Part shown: positions 43,552 through 52,646 of the stretch, piece after piece | Layout: each line of letters begins with the position of its first letter | Position numbering within the stretch: position 1 is the stretch's first letter | Assembly: GCF_027497495.1 (NCBI RefSeq) | Contig: NZ_CP114205.1 | Location: 3,782,001-3,846,000 of the forward strand | Length of the DNA: 64,000 nucleotides | Reading direction: 5' to 3' | Source: Streptomyces tubercidicus | GTDB taxonomy: Bacteria; Actinomycetota; Actinomycetes; Streptomycetales; Streptomycetaceae | The notes under the pieces: generated by a model | Told to the model about the DNA's origin: nothing | Database searches by the model: none | The model's input: only the letters and a program-made list of their open reading frames with translations | Translations under genes and position numbers: made by a program

Positions 43552-45081
43552 CTACCGGGCGGCCACCCCCGCCGTCGGCAGCGTCACCGTGAAGACCGTC
43601 CGCCCCGGCACACTGCCGACCCGGACCGAACCGCCGTGCGCGGCCACCACCGCCTGCACGATGGCGAGGCCGAGCCCCGTGCTCCCGGCGGCCCGCGAAC
43701 GCGAGGCATCACCCCGGGCGAAGCGCTCGAAGACATGCGGGAGGAGCGTCGCCGGAATACCGGGCCCGTCGTCCTCCACCTCCAACTGAACGCCCTCGTC
43801 GCGACCGGCGGCAGCACCCACGGTGACCCGCACCCTCGCCGTCACCGTCGTCCCCTCCGCCGTATGCGTACGGGCATTGGCCAGCAGATTCACCAGGATC
43901 TGGTGCAGCCGTCCGGCATCCCCGTACACCACCGCCGGCTCATCGGGCAGCTCCAGCCGCCACCGGTGACCCGGCCCGGCCACCTGCGCATCGCTGACCG
44001 CATCGACCACCAGCGGCGACAGATCGATGCGCTCATGGGCGAGTGGACGCCCGGAGTCCAGCCGGGCGAGCAGCAGCAGATCCTCCACCAGCCCCGTCAT
44101 CCGCTCCGCCTCCGACTCGATCCGCCCCAGGGCGTGCCGGGTCTCCGGGCCCGGCTGCTCCCGCCCGCGCCGGGTCAGCTCGGCGTAGCCCCGGATCGAC
44201 GCGAGCGGGGTACGCAGCTCATGACTGGCGTCGGCGACGAACCGCCGGACGCGCGTCTCGCTCTCCTGCCGGGCCGCGAGCGCGGAACCGACATGCCCCA
44301 GCATCCGGTTCAGCGCCGCACCGACCTGCCCGACTTCCGTACGCCCGTCCGCCTCCGTCGCCGGCACCCGGAGATGCAGCGCCACCTCGCCCTGGTGGAG
44401 CGGGAGTTCGGAGACCCGGGTGGCGGTGGCGGCGACCCGGCGCAGCGGACGGAGTGCGATCCCGACCATGGCGGACCCCGCGAGCCCGGCCGCCGCCAGC
44501 CCCGCGACCGTCACACATGCCTCGATGAGGACGAGCCTGCCGACGGTCTTCTGCACATAGTCGAGCGGCAGGCCGATCACCAGGGAGCCGTCCTGGGCGG
44601 ACTCCACCCGGTAGTCACCGAGTCCGGGCAGCTCGGCGGTGTGCGACCGGCCGTCCCTGGGCACCGTGTTCAGGGCCGCGACCTGCGACGGTGACAGCGG
44701 AGTCAGCCGCTCCTCGGGCAGCCGGTTGGTCGGGTTGCTCAGCTTCGCCCCGGCCTCCGCCGTCCCCCCGGGACCGATCCGCGCCCCCACCGTGCCGAGG
44801 GGCTGACCACCCATCGCCACAAAGTCCAGGCGCCCCTGGTCGGGGCTCGGTTCATGGGGGCGCGGCATCTGGGCACGCATCACGAAGTCGTGCACTTTCC
44901 GGTCCAACTGCCCCTGCATATACGAGTGCAGCGCGATAGTCGTCACCGTCCCGATGACGGCCCCGACAACAGCGATCAAAGCCACCGCAGACACCACAAG
45001 CCGCGTCCGAAGCGACCATCGACGCCGGGGGGCCGGGGACGGGGCTGCTCGCCCAGTCCCCGTGGCGGGCTCCCCGCTCAC
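43552..45081 (-). CDS. Sensor histidine kinase
   Basis: The 509-residue protein has two membrane spans (about 27-50 and 182-207) flanking an outer sensor domain of about 130 residues, a HAMP domain, a HisKA site DASHELRTPLASIRGYAELT (His phosphorylated) and an HATPase_c domain with N, G1 and G2 boxes (NLLANARTHTAEG, VEDDGPGIPATLLPHVFERF, GSTGLGLAIVQAVVAAHGG). The gene follows the OmpR-type regulator by only 6 bp. It probably senses an envelope signal; the neighbouring GT2/GT39 genes on the same strand are candidate targets. Confidence 0.92.
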   Translation of the reverse strand: MSGEPATGTGRAAPSPAPRRRWSLRTRLVVSAVALIAVVGAVIGTVTTIALHSYMQGQLDRKVHDFVMRAQMPRPHEPSPDQGRLDFVAMGGQPLGTVGARIGPGGTAEAGAKLSNPTNRLPEERLTPLSPSQVAALNTVPRDGRSHTAELPGLGDYRVESAQDGSLVIGLPLDYVQKTVGRLVLIEACVTVAGLAAAGLAGSAMVGIALRPLRRVAATATRVSELPLHQGEVALHLRVPATEADGRTEVGQVGAALNRMLGHVGSALAARQESETRVRRFVADASHELRTPLASIRGYAELTRRGREQPGPETRHALGRIESEAERMTGLVEDLLLLARLDSGRPLAHERIDLSPLVVDAVSDAQVAGPGHRWRLELPDEPAVVYGDAGRLHQILVNLLANARTHTAEGTTVTARVRVTVGAAAGRDEGVQLEVEDDGPGIPATLLPHVFERFARGDASRSRAAGSTGLGLAIVQAVVAAHGGSVRVGSVPGRTVFTVTLPTAGVAAR

Positions 45082-45087
45082 GACCCG

Positions 45088-45879
45088 CTACCCACCCGGC
45101 TTGATCAGATAGCCCGCGCCCCGGCGGGTATGAATCATCGGCGCCCGCCCCACATCGATCTTCCGCCGCAGATACGAGATATACAGCTCCACGACATTGG
45201 CCTGGCCGCCGAAGTCATAGCTCCAGACCCGGTCGAGGATCTGGGTCTTGCTCAGCACTCGCCGAGGATTGCGCATCAGATAGCGCAGCAGCTCGAACTC
45301 GGTGGCCGTCAGATGAATCTCCTGGCCGTCCCGCCACACCTCATGACTGTCCTCGTCGAGCACCAGATCGCCCACCGTCAGCCGCGATTCGCTCCGTGCG
45401 GCGGCCGCACCGGCCCGGCGCAGCAGCCCCCGCAGCCTGGCCACCACCTCCTCCAGGCTGAACGGCTTGGTGACGTAGTCGTCGCCGCCCGCCGTCAGTC
45501 CGGCGATCCGGTCCTCCACCGCGTCCTTGGCGGTCAGGAACAGCACCGGCACATCCGGCAGTTCACGCCGCAGCCGCCCGAGCACCGTCAGACCGTCCAT
45601 GTCCGGCAGCATCACATCGAGCAGCACCGCATCCGGCCGCCAACCACGGGCGCAGCGCAGCGCACCGGCGCCGTCCCCCTCCGCACGGACGTCCCAGCCC
45701 TCGTAGCGCAGCGCGAGCGACAGCAGATCGGCGAGCGAGGACTCATCGTCCACGACCAGTACCCGTACGGGACTGCCGTCGGCCCGCAACAGCTCCGGCT
45801 GCTTCCCTGGCGCACCCCTGGAGGACGACGCCGGAGCCGGCAGACGAAACGACGCTGAGGACGAGGAAGTCACGGTCAT
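45088..45879 (-). CDS. OmpR-family response regulator
   Basis: The 263-residue product has a non-conserved Ser-rich start of about 35 residues, a receiver domain (VRVLVVDDESSLADLLSLAL; phospho-acceptor D88 in VLLDVMLPDMDG; LTAKDAVEDRIAGLTAGGDD; conserved K in YVTKPFSLEEV) and a winged-helix output domain (LTATEFELLRYLMRNPRRVL, VVELYISYLRRKIDVG, RGAGYLIKPGG). ATG 45879 lacks a clear ribosome binding site, so a start nearer the receiver domain cannot be excluded. It forms a two-component operon with the downstream kinase gene. Confidence 0.92.
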   Translation of the reverse strand: MTVTSSSSASFRLPAPASSSRGAPGKQPELLRADGSPVRVLVVDDESSLADLLSLALRYEGWDVRAEGDGAGALRCARGWRPDAVLLDVMLPDMDGLTVLGRLRRELPDVPVLFLTAKDAVEDRIAGLTAGGDDYVTKPFSLEEVVARLRGLLRRAGAAAARSESRLTVGDLVLDEDSHEVWRDGQEIHLTATEFELLRYLMRNPRRVLSKTQILDRVWSYDFGGQANVVELYISYLRRKIDVGRAPMIHTRRGAGYLIKPGG

Positions 45880-46225
45880 ATCCGGGAGCTTGGCCCGCCC
45901 CCGTGAGAGCTCTCTTGCGCCTTTCTGTGAATCTCCTGAGAATCCGCCATGCCTGGCTTTCTCTCTCCCTCCCCCGGCCCCGAACCGTTCCCCATGCCCG
46001 GCCGGTTGGTCGTGGACCGACCTGGGCCGCCCCCCGCGCGGTCCAGGTCGATCACCACTCCTTAAGCATCGCACCTGCCACTGACAATCGCCCTGACCAG
46101 CACTTTCCTTGTCCCTGCCGGCACTTCGGCGCCCGCTTCCCGCCCCCGCTGCCGCCGCCCTCCACCGCCCGCACCGCGCCACCCCGACCACATACCGACC
46201 CCACCCCGAGCCGTACCGTCACCCC
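45880..46225. other. Divergent promoter region
   Basis: This 346-bp gap lies between the response regulator and the FMN reductase genes. The TACCGT box at 46214-46219 is 6 bp before the reductase ATG. No gene or clear palindrome is seen. Confidence 0.5.
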
Positions 46226-46771
46226 ATGAACCTTCTCGCCCTCTCCGGCAGTCTGCGTGCGCGCTCCTCCAACGGTGCGGTGCTGCGCTCCGCCCTCACC
46301 TTCTGGGACGGCCCGGCCACCACCGCGGACATCGGCGCGCTCCCGCACTTCAACCCCGACCTGGACGGCGAGGGCGCCACACCCCCGGCCCCGGTCGCCG
46401 CGCTGCGCACCGCCGCCGCGAGCGCCGACGCCCTGCTCGTCGTCAGCCCCGAATACGCGCACGGTGTCCCCGGCGTCCTCAAGAACGCCCTCGATTGGCT
46501 GATCAGCAGCGGCGAATGCGTCGGCAAACCGGTCGCGGTGATCACCGCCTCGCCGTCCCCCTCCGGCGGTGACCACGCCAACGCGCAGCTGCGCGAGGTC
46601 CTGCGCATGGTGTCCGGTGAGGTCGTGACGGCGGCCTGCCGCGAAATCCCCGCCGTCGGACCGAAGATCGACCCCGCCACGGAACGCGTGACGGACGAGG
46701 CCACCCACGCCGACCTGGGCGCGGCCATGGCCCAACTGGCAGCAGCAGCCGCCGCGTTCACCACACCCTGA
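46226..46771 (+). CDS. NADPH-dependent FMN reductase-like flavoprotein
   Basis: The 181-residue protein MNLLALSGSLRARSSNGAVL has the flavodoxin-like fold of the NADPH-dependent FMN reductase family: the FMN phosphate loop SGSLRARSSNG, SADALLVVSPEYAHGVPGVL, KNALDWLISSGECVGKPVAV. It reduces FMN, quinones or azo compounds with NADPH. A TACCGT -10-like box lies 6 bp upstream and there is no ribosome binding site, suggesting a leaderless mRNA. It converges with the amidohydrolase gene at 46818. Confidence 0.9.
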   Translation: MNLLALSGSLRARSSNGAVLRSALTFWDGPATTADIGALPHFNPDLDGEGATPPAPVAALRTAAASADALLVVSPEYAHGVPGVLKNALDWLISSGECVGKPVAVITASPSPSGGDHANAQLREVLRMVSGEVVTAACREIPAVGPKIDPATERVTDEATHADLGAAMAQLAAAAAAFTTP

Positions 46772-46817
46772 AGGCGCCCCGCTCCCACCTTCCGGACCGC
46801 ACCACCTTCCGGACCGC

Positions 46818-47693
46818 TCACACGCCGAACAACCGCGCCGCGTTCCCATAACAGACCCCGCGCAGCCAGTCGTCCCCCAGCTCCAGCCCGGTGAGCACCT
46901 CCAGGGCGTGCGCGTACCCGTAGGGGATGTTGGGGAAGTCGCTGCCGAACAGCACCCGTTCGCCGAGGTCCCTGAGCCGGCCGCGTTCCGCCCGCGGGAA
47001 CGGCGCGATCCGCTCGGCGAAGTCCGTGAACGCCATGGTCGTATCGAGGTGCACACCCGGATAGCGCTGCGCAAGGTCCAGGAAATCGGCGTACTCCGGC
47101 ATCCCCATGTGCGCGATGATCAGCCGCAGCCCGGGGTGGCGGGCCAGCAGACGGCCGATCGGCTCGGGCCCGGTGTGCTTGCCCGGCGCCGGGCCCGAAC
47201 CGCAGTGGGTGACGACCGGCACCCCGGCCTCCGCGAGGGCTCCCCACACCGGGTCGAGCCGCTCATCGGCCGGGTCGTACCCGCCCACCTGCACATGCGC
47301 CTTGAAGACCCGCGCCCCGTCGGCCAGTTCGGCGCGCACATACTCCCCGGCGCCGTCCTCCGGGAAGAACGTCGCGGTCCGCAGACAGTCGGGCGTACGG
47401 GACGCGAAGTCGGCCGCCCAGCCGTTCAGCCACTGCGCCATCCCCGGCTTGTGCGGATAGATCATCGAGGTGAAGGCGCGTACGCCGAAGCCGCGCAGCA
47501 CCGCCAGCCGCTCGTCCTCCTCGAACCGGTACGTGATCGGCCACTCCCGGCCCACCAGCGGCCCGGCCGCGTCGAAGTACGCCCAGACCTTCGCCATCAC
47601 GCGCTCAGGCATGAAGTGCGTATGCACATCGATCAGCCCCGGCAGCCCCAACTCCCGCCAGAACGCCCCGACCCGCTCGTCCCCGTCCGCCAC
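46818..47693 (-). CDS. Amidohydrolase family 2 (ACMSD-like) metal-dependent hydrolase
   Basis: The 291-residue product (GTG start after AGGGAGGGG) has the family-2 motifs: the metal-binding LIDVHTHFMPERVMAKVWAY, FKAHVQVGGYDPADERLDPV, VVTHCGSGPAPGKHTGPEP, LIIAHMGMPEYADFLDLAQR and the active-site Asp in VLFGSDFPNIPYGYAHALEV. Members act as decarboxylases or hydrolases (for example aminocarboxymuconate semialdehyde decarboxylase). The substrate is unknown. It is monocistronic. Confidence 0.9.
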   Translation of the reverse strand: MADGDERVGAFWRELGLPGLIDVHTHFMPERVMAKVWAYFDAAGPLVGREWPITYRFEEDERLAVLRGFGVRAFTSMIYPHKPGMAQWLNGWAADFASRTPDCLRTATFFPEDGAGEYVRAELADGARVFKAHVQVGGYDPADERLDPVWGALAEAGVPVVTHCGSGPAPGKHTGPEPIGRLLARHPGLRLIIAHMGMPEYADFLDLAQRYPGVHLDTTMAFTDFAERIAPFPRAERGRLRDLGERVLFGSDFPNIPYGYAHALEVLTGLELGDDWLRGVCYGNAARLFGV

Positions 47694-47955
47694 CCCGGCC
47701 CCTCCCTCACGGTTCGACCACTACGTCCCACCCTGCCCACCCTGCCAGCCATGACAGCCCGGCCGGGCGCAGCCCCCGCCCCAGCGACGCGCGGGGCACG
47801 TCTGCGCCCGTGGTAGGCGCCGCGGCGTCGTACTGCGTCTGCGGCAGCCGAAGTGTCTGCGGGCGCACGACGACGGCCCGGGGGGCGCGACGGCATCGTG
47901 AACAGGGTCGCAAGCGACGAGATGCCCACCGTCTGTCGAGGAGCCTGGAGCAGTC

Positions 47956-48639
47956 GTGGACCCAACAGCACACCGCGTGACCGGCGGCGAGGAGGCCGCC
48001 CAGGCCGTCCTTCGCGAGCGGCTGCGCGCGGCAGTGATCGATATCGCGCCCATCTTCGGATTCACCGTGAGCTACGCCCTCACCCACCGGCTCACCGTCG
48101 CGCTGATGCTCGCCCTGGCGGCAGCCACCGGAGTCTGCGTCTACCGGGTGGTGCGCGGGGAATCGGTGTGGCGCGCGCTCGCGGTCCTCGGTCTCGTGTG
48201 CGTCCAGGGGGCGCTGGCCGCGAAGACCGGAGAAGCCGCCAACTTCTTCCTGCCCAACCTGGTGATGCACAGCGTGGTCGTCGTGGCGAACGCAGTGGGG
48301 GTGCTGATCGGCCGGCCGCTGATGGGCGTGGTGGTGGCGCTGATCACGAAGGAGGGGCCCGGCTGGCACCGGTGTCCCGTACGGCGCCGGGCGTACATCA
48401 AGGGCAACCTCGTGATCCTCGCCTCAAGTGCGGTGATGCTGGCGATCCAGCTGTCGCTGTACCTGTCCGGCGAGGTGGTCGCCCTCGGCACGGCCGACGC
48501 CTTCGGGCCGCCCGTCCTCGCGCTCGCCGTGCTGCTGGGCTGGCGCGTCTACCGCCGCGCCCTCGCCGGCCACTCCTGCGCCACCAACTCCCGCACGCAC
48601 ACCGAGACATCCCTCTCTCTGGAAAGGACCCTTCCGTGA
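47956..48639 (+). CDS. DUF3159 integral membrane protein
   Basis: The 227-residue product (GTG with GGAG upstream) has about five membrane spans and the DUF3159 patterns: IDIAPIFGFTVSYALTHRLT, RALAVLGLVCVQGALAAKTG, EAANFFLPNLVMHSVVVVAN and YIKGNLVILASSAVMLAIQL. The function of the family is unknown. Its stop overlaps the P450 start (GTGA), so it is cotranslated with the P450-ferredoxin-reductase genes. It may help substrate or product cross the membrane, but that is inference. Confidence 0.85.
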   Translation: MDPTAHRVTGGEEAAQAVLRERLRAAVIDIAPIFGFTVSYALTHRLTVALMLALAAATGVCVYRVVRGESVWRALAVLGLVCVQGALAAKTGEAANFFLPNLVMHSVVVVANAVGVLIGRPLMGVVVALITKEGPGWHRCPVRRRAYIKGNLVILASSAVMLAIQLSLYLSGEVVALGTADAFGPPVLALAVLLGWRVYRRALAGHSCATNSRTHTETSLSLERTLP

Positions 48640-49841
48640 CGAACACCCAGCCCACGAACACCGAGCCCACCAAGACGCAGCCCACGGTGCGGAGCTGCCC
48701 CTTCGACCCGCCGGCGGAGTACCGGACGCTGCGTGAGCAGGAGCCGGTCGCGCCGATGACCTTCCCGGACGGTGCCGCCGGCTGGCTGGTCACCAGGTAT
48801 GACGACGTGCGGACGGTCCTTTCCGACGCGCGGTTCAGCGCGAAGCGCGGCATCCTGCGGCCCGGCGGCCCCGAGGGGGACGTACCCGCACCGCCGCCGC
48901 CGGGGCTGTTCATCATGATGGACGCGCCGGAGCACACCCGGTTCCGGCGGCTGCTCACCGGGCAGTTCACCGTGCGACGGATGCGGCAGCTGACGCCGGC
49001 GGTGGAGAAGATCGTCGCCGAGCAGCTGGACGCGATGGCCGCCGCCGAGGGCCCGGTCGACCTCGTCCAGGCCTTCGCGCTGCCGATTCCCTCGCTGGTG
49101 ATCTGCGAGCTGCTCGGGGTGCCCTACGCCGACCGCGAGGAGTTCCAGCGGAACTCGGCCACGATCGTCCGGCTGAATTCCAGCCCTGAAGAATTCCAGC
49201 AGGCACAGGGCGCGATGCGCGCATTCATCCACCAACTGGTGCTAGCCAAGCGGGAGAACCCCACCGACGACATCCTCAGCGAGCTGGTCCAGTCTGGCGA
49301 GCTGACCGACGAAGAACTGACCGGCGTGGGGGTGCTGCTGCTGATCGCCGGGCACGAGACGACCGCGAACATGATCGCGCTCAGCACCATGTGCCTGCTG
49401 CGGAACCCCGAGCAGCTGGCAGCGTTGCGCGCCGACCCCTCCCTGATGGACGGCGCCGTCGAAGAGCTGCTGCGCTACCTGTCGATCATTCAGTTCGGGG
49501 TCCGCCGTACGGCGCTGGAGGACGTGGAACTGCACGGCCACCAGATCAAGGAAGGCAGCATGGTGGTCGCCTCCCTGTCATCCGGGAACCGGGACACGGA
49601 ACACTTCGCCGATGCCCCGGAGCTGTTGGATGTGGCCCGGGAGCACACCCCGCACCTGGCGTTCGGCCACGGCATCCACCAGTGCCTGGGCCAGCAGCTG
49701 GCCCGTGCGGAGATGAAGGCAGCCCTGTCCGCGCTCCTGGAACGGTTCCCGACGCTGCGGCTGGCGGTTCCGGTGGACGAGGTGCCCATGCGCGACGACA
49801 TGCTCGTCTACGGCGTCCACGAACTGCCCGTGACCTGGTGA
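48636..49841 (+). CDS. Cytochrome P450, CYP105-like
   Basis: The 401-residue P450 (GTG start after GGAAAGGA) has AGHETTANMIALSTMCLLRN in helix I, the ExxR EELLRYLSIIQFGVRR, and the heme loop LAFGHGIHQCLGQQLARAEM with axial C350. It resembles the P450 at 9968 but is a distinct sequence with a short Thr/Pro-rich start (NTQPTNTEPTKTQPT). The full electron chain is encoded downstream: ferredoxin at 49894 and reductase at 50097. It should hydroxylate a hydrophobic small molecule. Confidence 0.95.
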   Translation: MTNTQPTNTEPTKTQPTVRSCPFDPPAEYRTLREQEPVAPMTFPDGAAGWLVTRYDDVRTVLSDARFSAKRGILRPGGPEGDVPAPPPPGLFIMMDAPEHTRFRRLLTGQFTVRRMRQLTPAVEKIVAEQLDAMAAAEGPVDLVQAFALPIPSLVICELLGVPYADREEFQRNSATIVRLNSSPEEFQQAQGAMRAFIHQLVLAKRENPTDDILSELVQSGELTDEELTGVGVLLLIAGHETTANMIALSTMCLLRNPEQLAALRADPSLMDGAVEELLRYLSIIQFGVRRTALEDVELHGHQIKEGSMVVASLSSGNRDTEHFADAPELLDVAREHTPHLAFGHGIHQCLGQQLARAEMKAALSALLERFPTLRLAVPVDEVPMRDDMLVYGVHELPVTW

Positions 49842-49893
49842 AACCGCCACACACCCAGCGCACCGCCGCACCACACACCACACGGAGAACCAC

Positions 49894-50088
49894 ATGAAGA
49901 TCCTCATCGATGAGGGCAAATGCGTCGGCGCGGGCACCTGCGTGCTGGCCGCCGCCGACGTCTTCGACCAGCGGGACGAGGACGGCATCGTCGTCCTGCT
50001 CGACGCCGACCCGCCGCACACGTCGCTGCCCCAGGTCAGGGACGCCGCCGCCCGCTGCCCCGCGCTGGCCATCGAGGTGGTGGAGTAG
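49894..50088 (+). CDS. 3Fe-4S ferredoxin
   Basis: The 64-residue protein MKILIDEGKCVGAGTCVLAA has the CxGxGxC pattern and ends RCPALAIEVVE, the 3Fe-4S type used by CYP105 enzymes. CACGGAGAACC precedes the ATG. It carries electrons from the reductase at 50097 to the P450 at 48636. It is 60 percent or more alike, by eye, to the ferredoxin at 11380, sharing VFDQR-EDGIV-LLDA-PP. Confidence 0.95.
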   Translation: MKILIDEGKCVGAGTCVLAAADVFDQRDEDGIVVLLDADPPHTSLPQVRDAAARCPALAIEVVE

Positions 50089-50096
50089 TGCCCGCC

Positions 50097-51272
50097 ATGG
50101 ACCACATCGTTCTGGTGGGCGCGTCGGCCGCGGGTCTCACCGCGGCCGACACCCTGCGGCGCGAGGGCTTCACCGGGACGCTGACCATGGTCGGCGACGA
50201 ACTGCAGCTCCCGTACGACCGGCCGCCGCTGTCCAAGCAGGTGCTGGCCGGCGACTGGGAACCGCATCGGTCCGCCCTGCGCCAGGACACCGACATCCAA
50301 CGGCTGGACATGAACCTGCGACTGGGGTGCCGGGCGACCGGCCTCGATACGGAGGACCGCGTCGTCACCCTGGCGGACGGGGACCGGCTGGGATACGACG
50401 GCCTGATCATCGCCACCGGGCTGCGCCCCCGTCGCCTGCCCTTCGGCCACGACTTGGCCGGCGTGCATGTGCTGCGCACCCTGGACGAGACCCTGACGCT
50501 GCGCGCCCAGTTGCTGGCCGGTCCCCGGGTCGTGGTGATCGGTGCCGGATTCCTCGGCAGCGAGATCGCCGCCACCGCGCGCGGTCTCGGCCTGGACGTC
50601 ACCCTCGTGGACGTCGAGCCGGCCCCGATGGCCAGGCAAGTCGGCAGCTGGGTGGGCGGTTTGGTGGGCGATATGCACCGGGATCACTGTGTCCGGTTGC
50701 GCATGGGCCGCCACGTCACCGGCATGACCGGCCAGAACGGCCGGGTCACCGCCGTGACCCTCGACGACGGCAGCCGGCTGCCCGCCGACGTCGTCGTGGT
50801 CGCGATCGGCTCGGTGCCGGCGACCGACTGGCTGGCCGGCTCCGGGCTCCCGCTGGGTGACGGGGTGCTCTGCGACCGCACCTGCCGGGCCGCCCCCGGG
50901 GTGTACGCGGCAGGAGACGTCGCCAACTGGCCGCATCCCGTGGCCGGCCGCCGCGTCCGCCTCGAACAGCGCACCAACGCCACTCAACAGGCCATCACCG
51001 CCGCCGGAAACCTCCTTTCCGGCCCGGCGGAGGCAGTGCCCTACGCACCGGTTCCGTTCGGCTGGACCGACCAGTACGACGCCAAGATCCAAACCTGCGG
51101 CTGGTGCCCCTCCGACGCGACCGTGGAAGTCGTCGACGGGGATCCACAGGCACGCAAGTTCGTCGCGCTCTACAAGGTGGACGACCGCGTGGTGGGCGCG
51201 CTCGGCTGGAACAGCGCACGCGCCCTGCGCGAGTACCGCAGTCACCTCACCGGCAACGGCGCCGCGAGGTGA
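50097..51272 (+). CDS. FAD/NAD(P)-dependent ferredoxin reductase
   Basis: The 391-residue flavoprotein begins MDHIVLVGASAAGLTAADTL, the FAD-binding GxSxAG fingerprint. The NAD(P) fingerprint lies near residue 142 (VVVIGAGFLGSEIAATARGL), and the second FAD motif is GVYAAGDVANWPHPV. It belongs to the putidaredoxin/rubredoxin reductase family, which takes electrons from NAD(P)H to ferredoxin. ATG 50097 is preferred; GTG 50088 overlaps the ferredoxin stop. It completes a CYP operon and could also serve the orphan CYP-ferredoxin pair at 9968. Confidence 0.93.
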   Translation: MDHIVLVGASAAGLTAADTLRREGFTGTLTMVGDELQLPYDRPPLSKQVLAGDWEPHRSALRQDTDIQRLDMNLRLGCRATGLDTEDRVVTLADGDRLGYDGLIIATGLRPRRLPFGHDLAGVHVLRTLDETLTLRAQLLAGPRVVVIGAGFLGSEIAATARGLGLDVTLVDVEPAPMARQVGSWVGGLVGDMHRDHCVRLRMGRHVTGMTGQNGRVTAVTLDDGSRLPADVVVVAIGSVPATDWLAGSGLPLGDGVLCDRTCRAAPGVYAAGDVANWPHPVAGRRVRLEQRTNATQQAITAAGNLLSGPAEAVPYAPVPFGWTDQYDAKIQTCGWCPSDATVEVVDGDPQARKFVALYKVDDRVVGALGWNSARALREYRSHLTGNGAAR

Positions 51273-51396
51273 GCCGTCCGCCGCACGGCAGGCCGGTACG
51301 CGCGGTCCGCCTCGTTCGATGAAGCCGTACGCACCGCGCGGCCGGACCGCCGTCATCGCCGGTCCGGCCGGGGTTGCGTACCGTGGGAGAGTGCAG

Positions 51397-52644
51397 ATGA
51401 CCGACCGGATCGGCGAGTGGCTGCGGGCGGCCCGGCCCCCCATGGTCGACCTGGTCGTCACGCTGGGCTGCTTCCTCCTGGCCTCCCCGCTGACCCTCGC
51501 GTTCGCCTACGTCGACCACGCCGCGTTCTCCTGGTCCCTCGCCGCCCTCGCGCTCTCCTGTGCGCCGCTGCTCGTCCGGAGCCGCTGGCCACTTGCCGTG
51601 GTCGCGGTGACCGTGGCCATGGCTCTGGCCCAATTGACCCTGTCCCAGCTCCCCAGGCCGACGCCCGCCGCCACGGCCGTCGCTCTCTATACGGTGGCGA
51701 TCCGCACCGGCCGGCGCAGGGCGTGGGGCGCCGGCATCCTCGCGGCAGCCGCGCTCATCACCGGGTCGCTGCTCCTCCGCACGAGCGTGGAGCTTCCGCA
51801 GTCCCCCGGCCTGGCGGAGAAGCTCCCGTCGTCCCTTGCCCTGATTGCCTGGACGCTCCTGGCGGCGGCCATCGGCGACGCGGTCCGCAGCCGCCGTCAA
51901 GTGCTCGCCGCCGCCGTGGAGCGAGCCGAGCGGGCCGAGCGCACCAAGGAGGACGAGGCCCGCCGCCGGGTCACCGCGGAACGCCTCCGGATCGCCCGGG
52001 AGCTGCACGATGTCGTGGCCCACCACATCACCTTGGTCAACGCCCAGGCGGGAGTCGCCCACCACCTCATGCGCACCGACCCCGAGCACGCCTACCAGGC
52101 GCTCGAACGGATCCGGGACACCAGCCGGGGCGCGCTGGACGAACTGCGCGCCACCGTAGGGCTGCTCCGGTACGGCGAAGACCCGGTCGAGCCCCGCGAA
52201 CCGGCGCCCGGACTCGCCGGCCTCGACGGTTTGCTGGACTCCTTCCGCCACTCCGGCCTCCAGGTCACCCTGGAGCGCACCGGGCAACCGGGCGAGCTGT
52301 CACCGATCACCGATCTGACGGCCTACCGGATCATCCAGGAGGCCCTGACCAACACGCACAAGCACGCCGGCCCGGCATCGGCGCGGGTCCGTCTGGACTT
52401 CCGCACCGATGTCCTGCGGATCGCCGTCGAGGACGACGGCCGTGGTACCGCGGCAAGCAGCCGTGGCACCGGCCCTGCCGCCGCGGGCACCGAAGGAACC
52501 CCCGTGGCCGGCACCGGCCACGGCATGATCGGTATGCGGGAGCGGGCCAAGTCCGCCGGAGGTACCCTCGCTGCCGGACCGCGCCCCGGCGGGGGCTTCC
52601 GTATCGACGCCGAACTGCCGCTGCGCCCCGGCCGAAAGGGCTGA
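51397..52644 (+). CDS. NarL-type sensor histidine kinase (HisKA_3)
   Basis: The 415-residue kinase has four to six membrane spans in its first 170 residues (LVVTLGCFLLASPLTLAFAY, SLAALALSCAPLLVRSRWPL), a coiled coil, the HisKA_3 site RIARELHDVVAHHITLVNAQ (His phosphorylated) and an HATPase_c domain (AYRIIQEALTNTHKHAGPAS, GHGMIGMRERAKSAGGTLAA). ATG 51397 has GGGAGA upstream; GTG 51391 lies 6 bp after TACCGT and could be a leaderless start. It is paired with the LuxR-type regulator 3 bp downstream. Confidence 0.92.
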   Translation: MTDRIGEWLRAARPPMVDLVVTLGCFLLASPLTLAFAYVDHAAFSWSLAALALSCAPLLVRSRWPLAVVAVTVAMALAQLTLSQLPRPTPAATAVALYTVAIRTGRRRAWGAGILAAAALITGSLLLRTSVELPQSPGLAEKLPSSLALIAWTLLAAAIGDAVRSRRQVLAAAVERAERAERTKEDEARRRVTAERLRIARELHDVVAHHITLVNAQAGVAHHLMRTDPEHAYQALERIRDTSRGALDELRATVGLLRYGEDPVEPREPAPGLAGLDGLLDSFRHSGLQVTLERTGQPGELSPITDLTAYRIIQEALTNTHKHAGPASARVRLDFRTDVLRIAVEDDGRGTAASSRGTGPAAAGTEGTPVAGTGHGMIGMRERAKSAGGTLAAGPRPGGGFRIDAELPLRPGRKG

Positions 52645-52646
52645 CC

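Noticed and set aside
42154-44694. A long + strand frame opposite the GT2 and kinase genes
   Set aside because: Both minus-strand genes have complete catalytic motifs; the opposite frame has only His/Arg/Pro/Gln-rich low complexity.
47853-48635. A P450 start far upstream in the same open frame
   Set aside because: The frame passes through the DUF3159 gene; GTG 48636 has a good ribosome binding site and the expected overlap.
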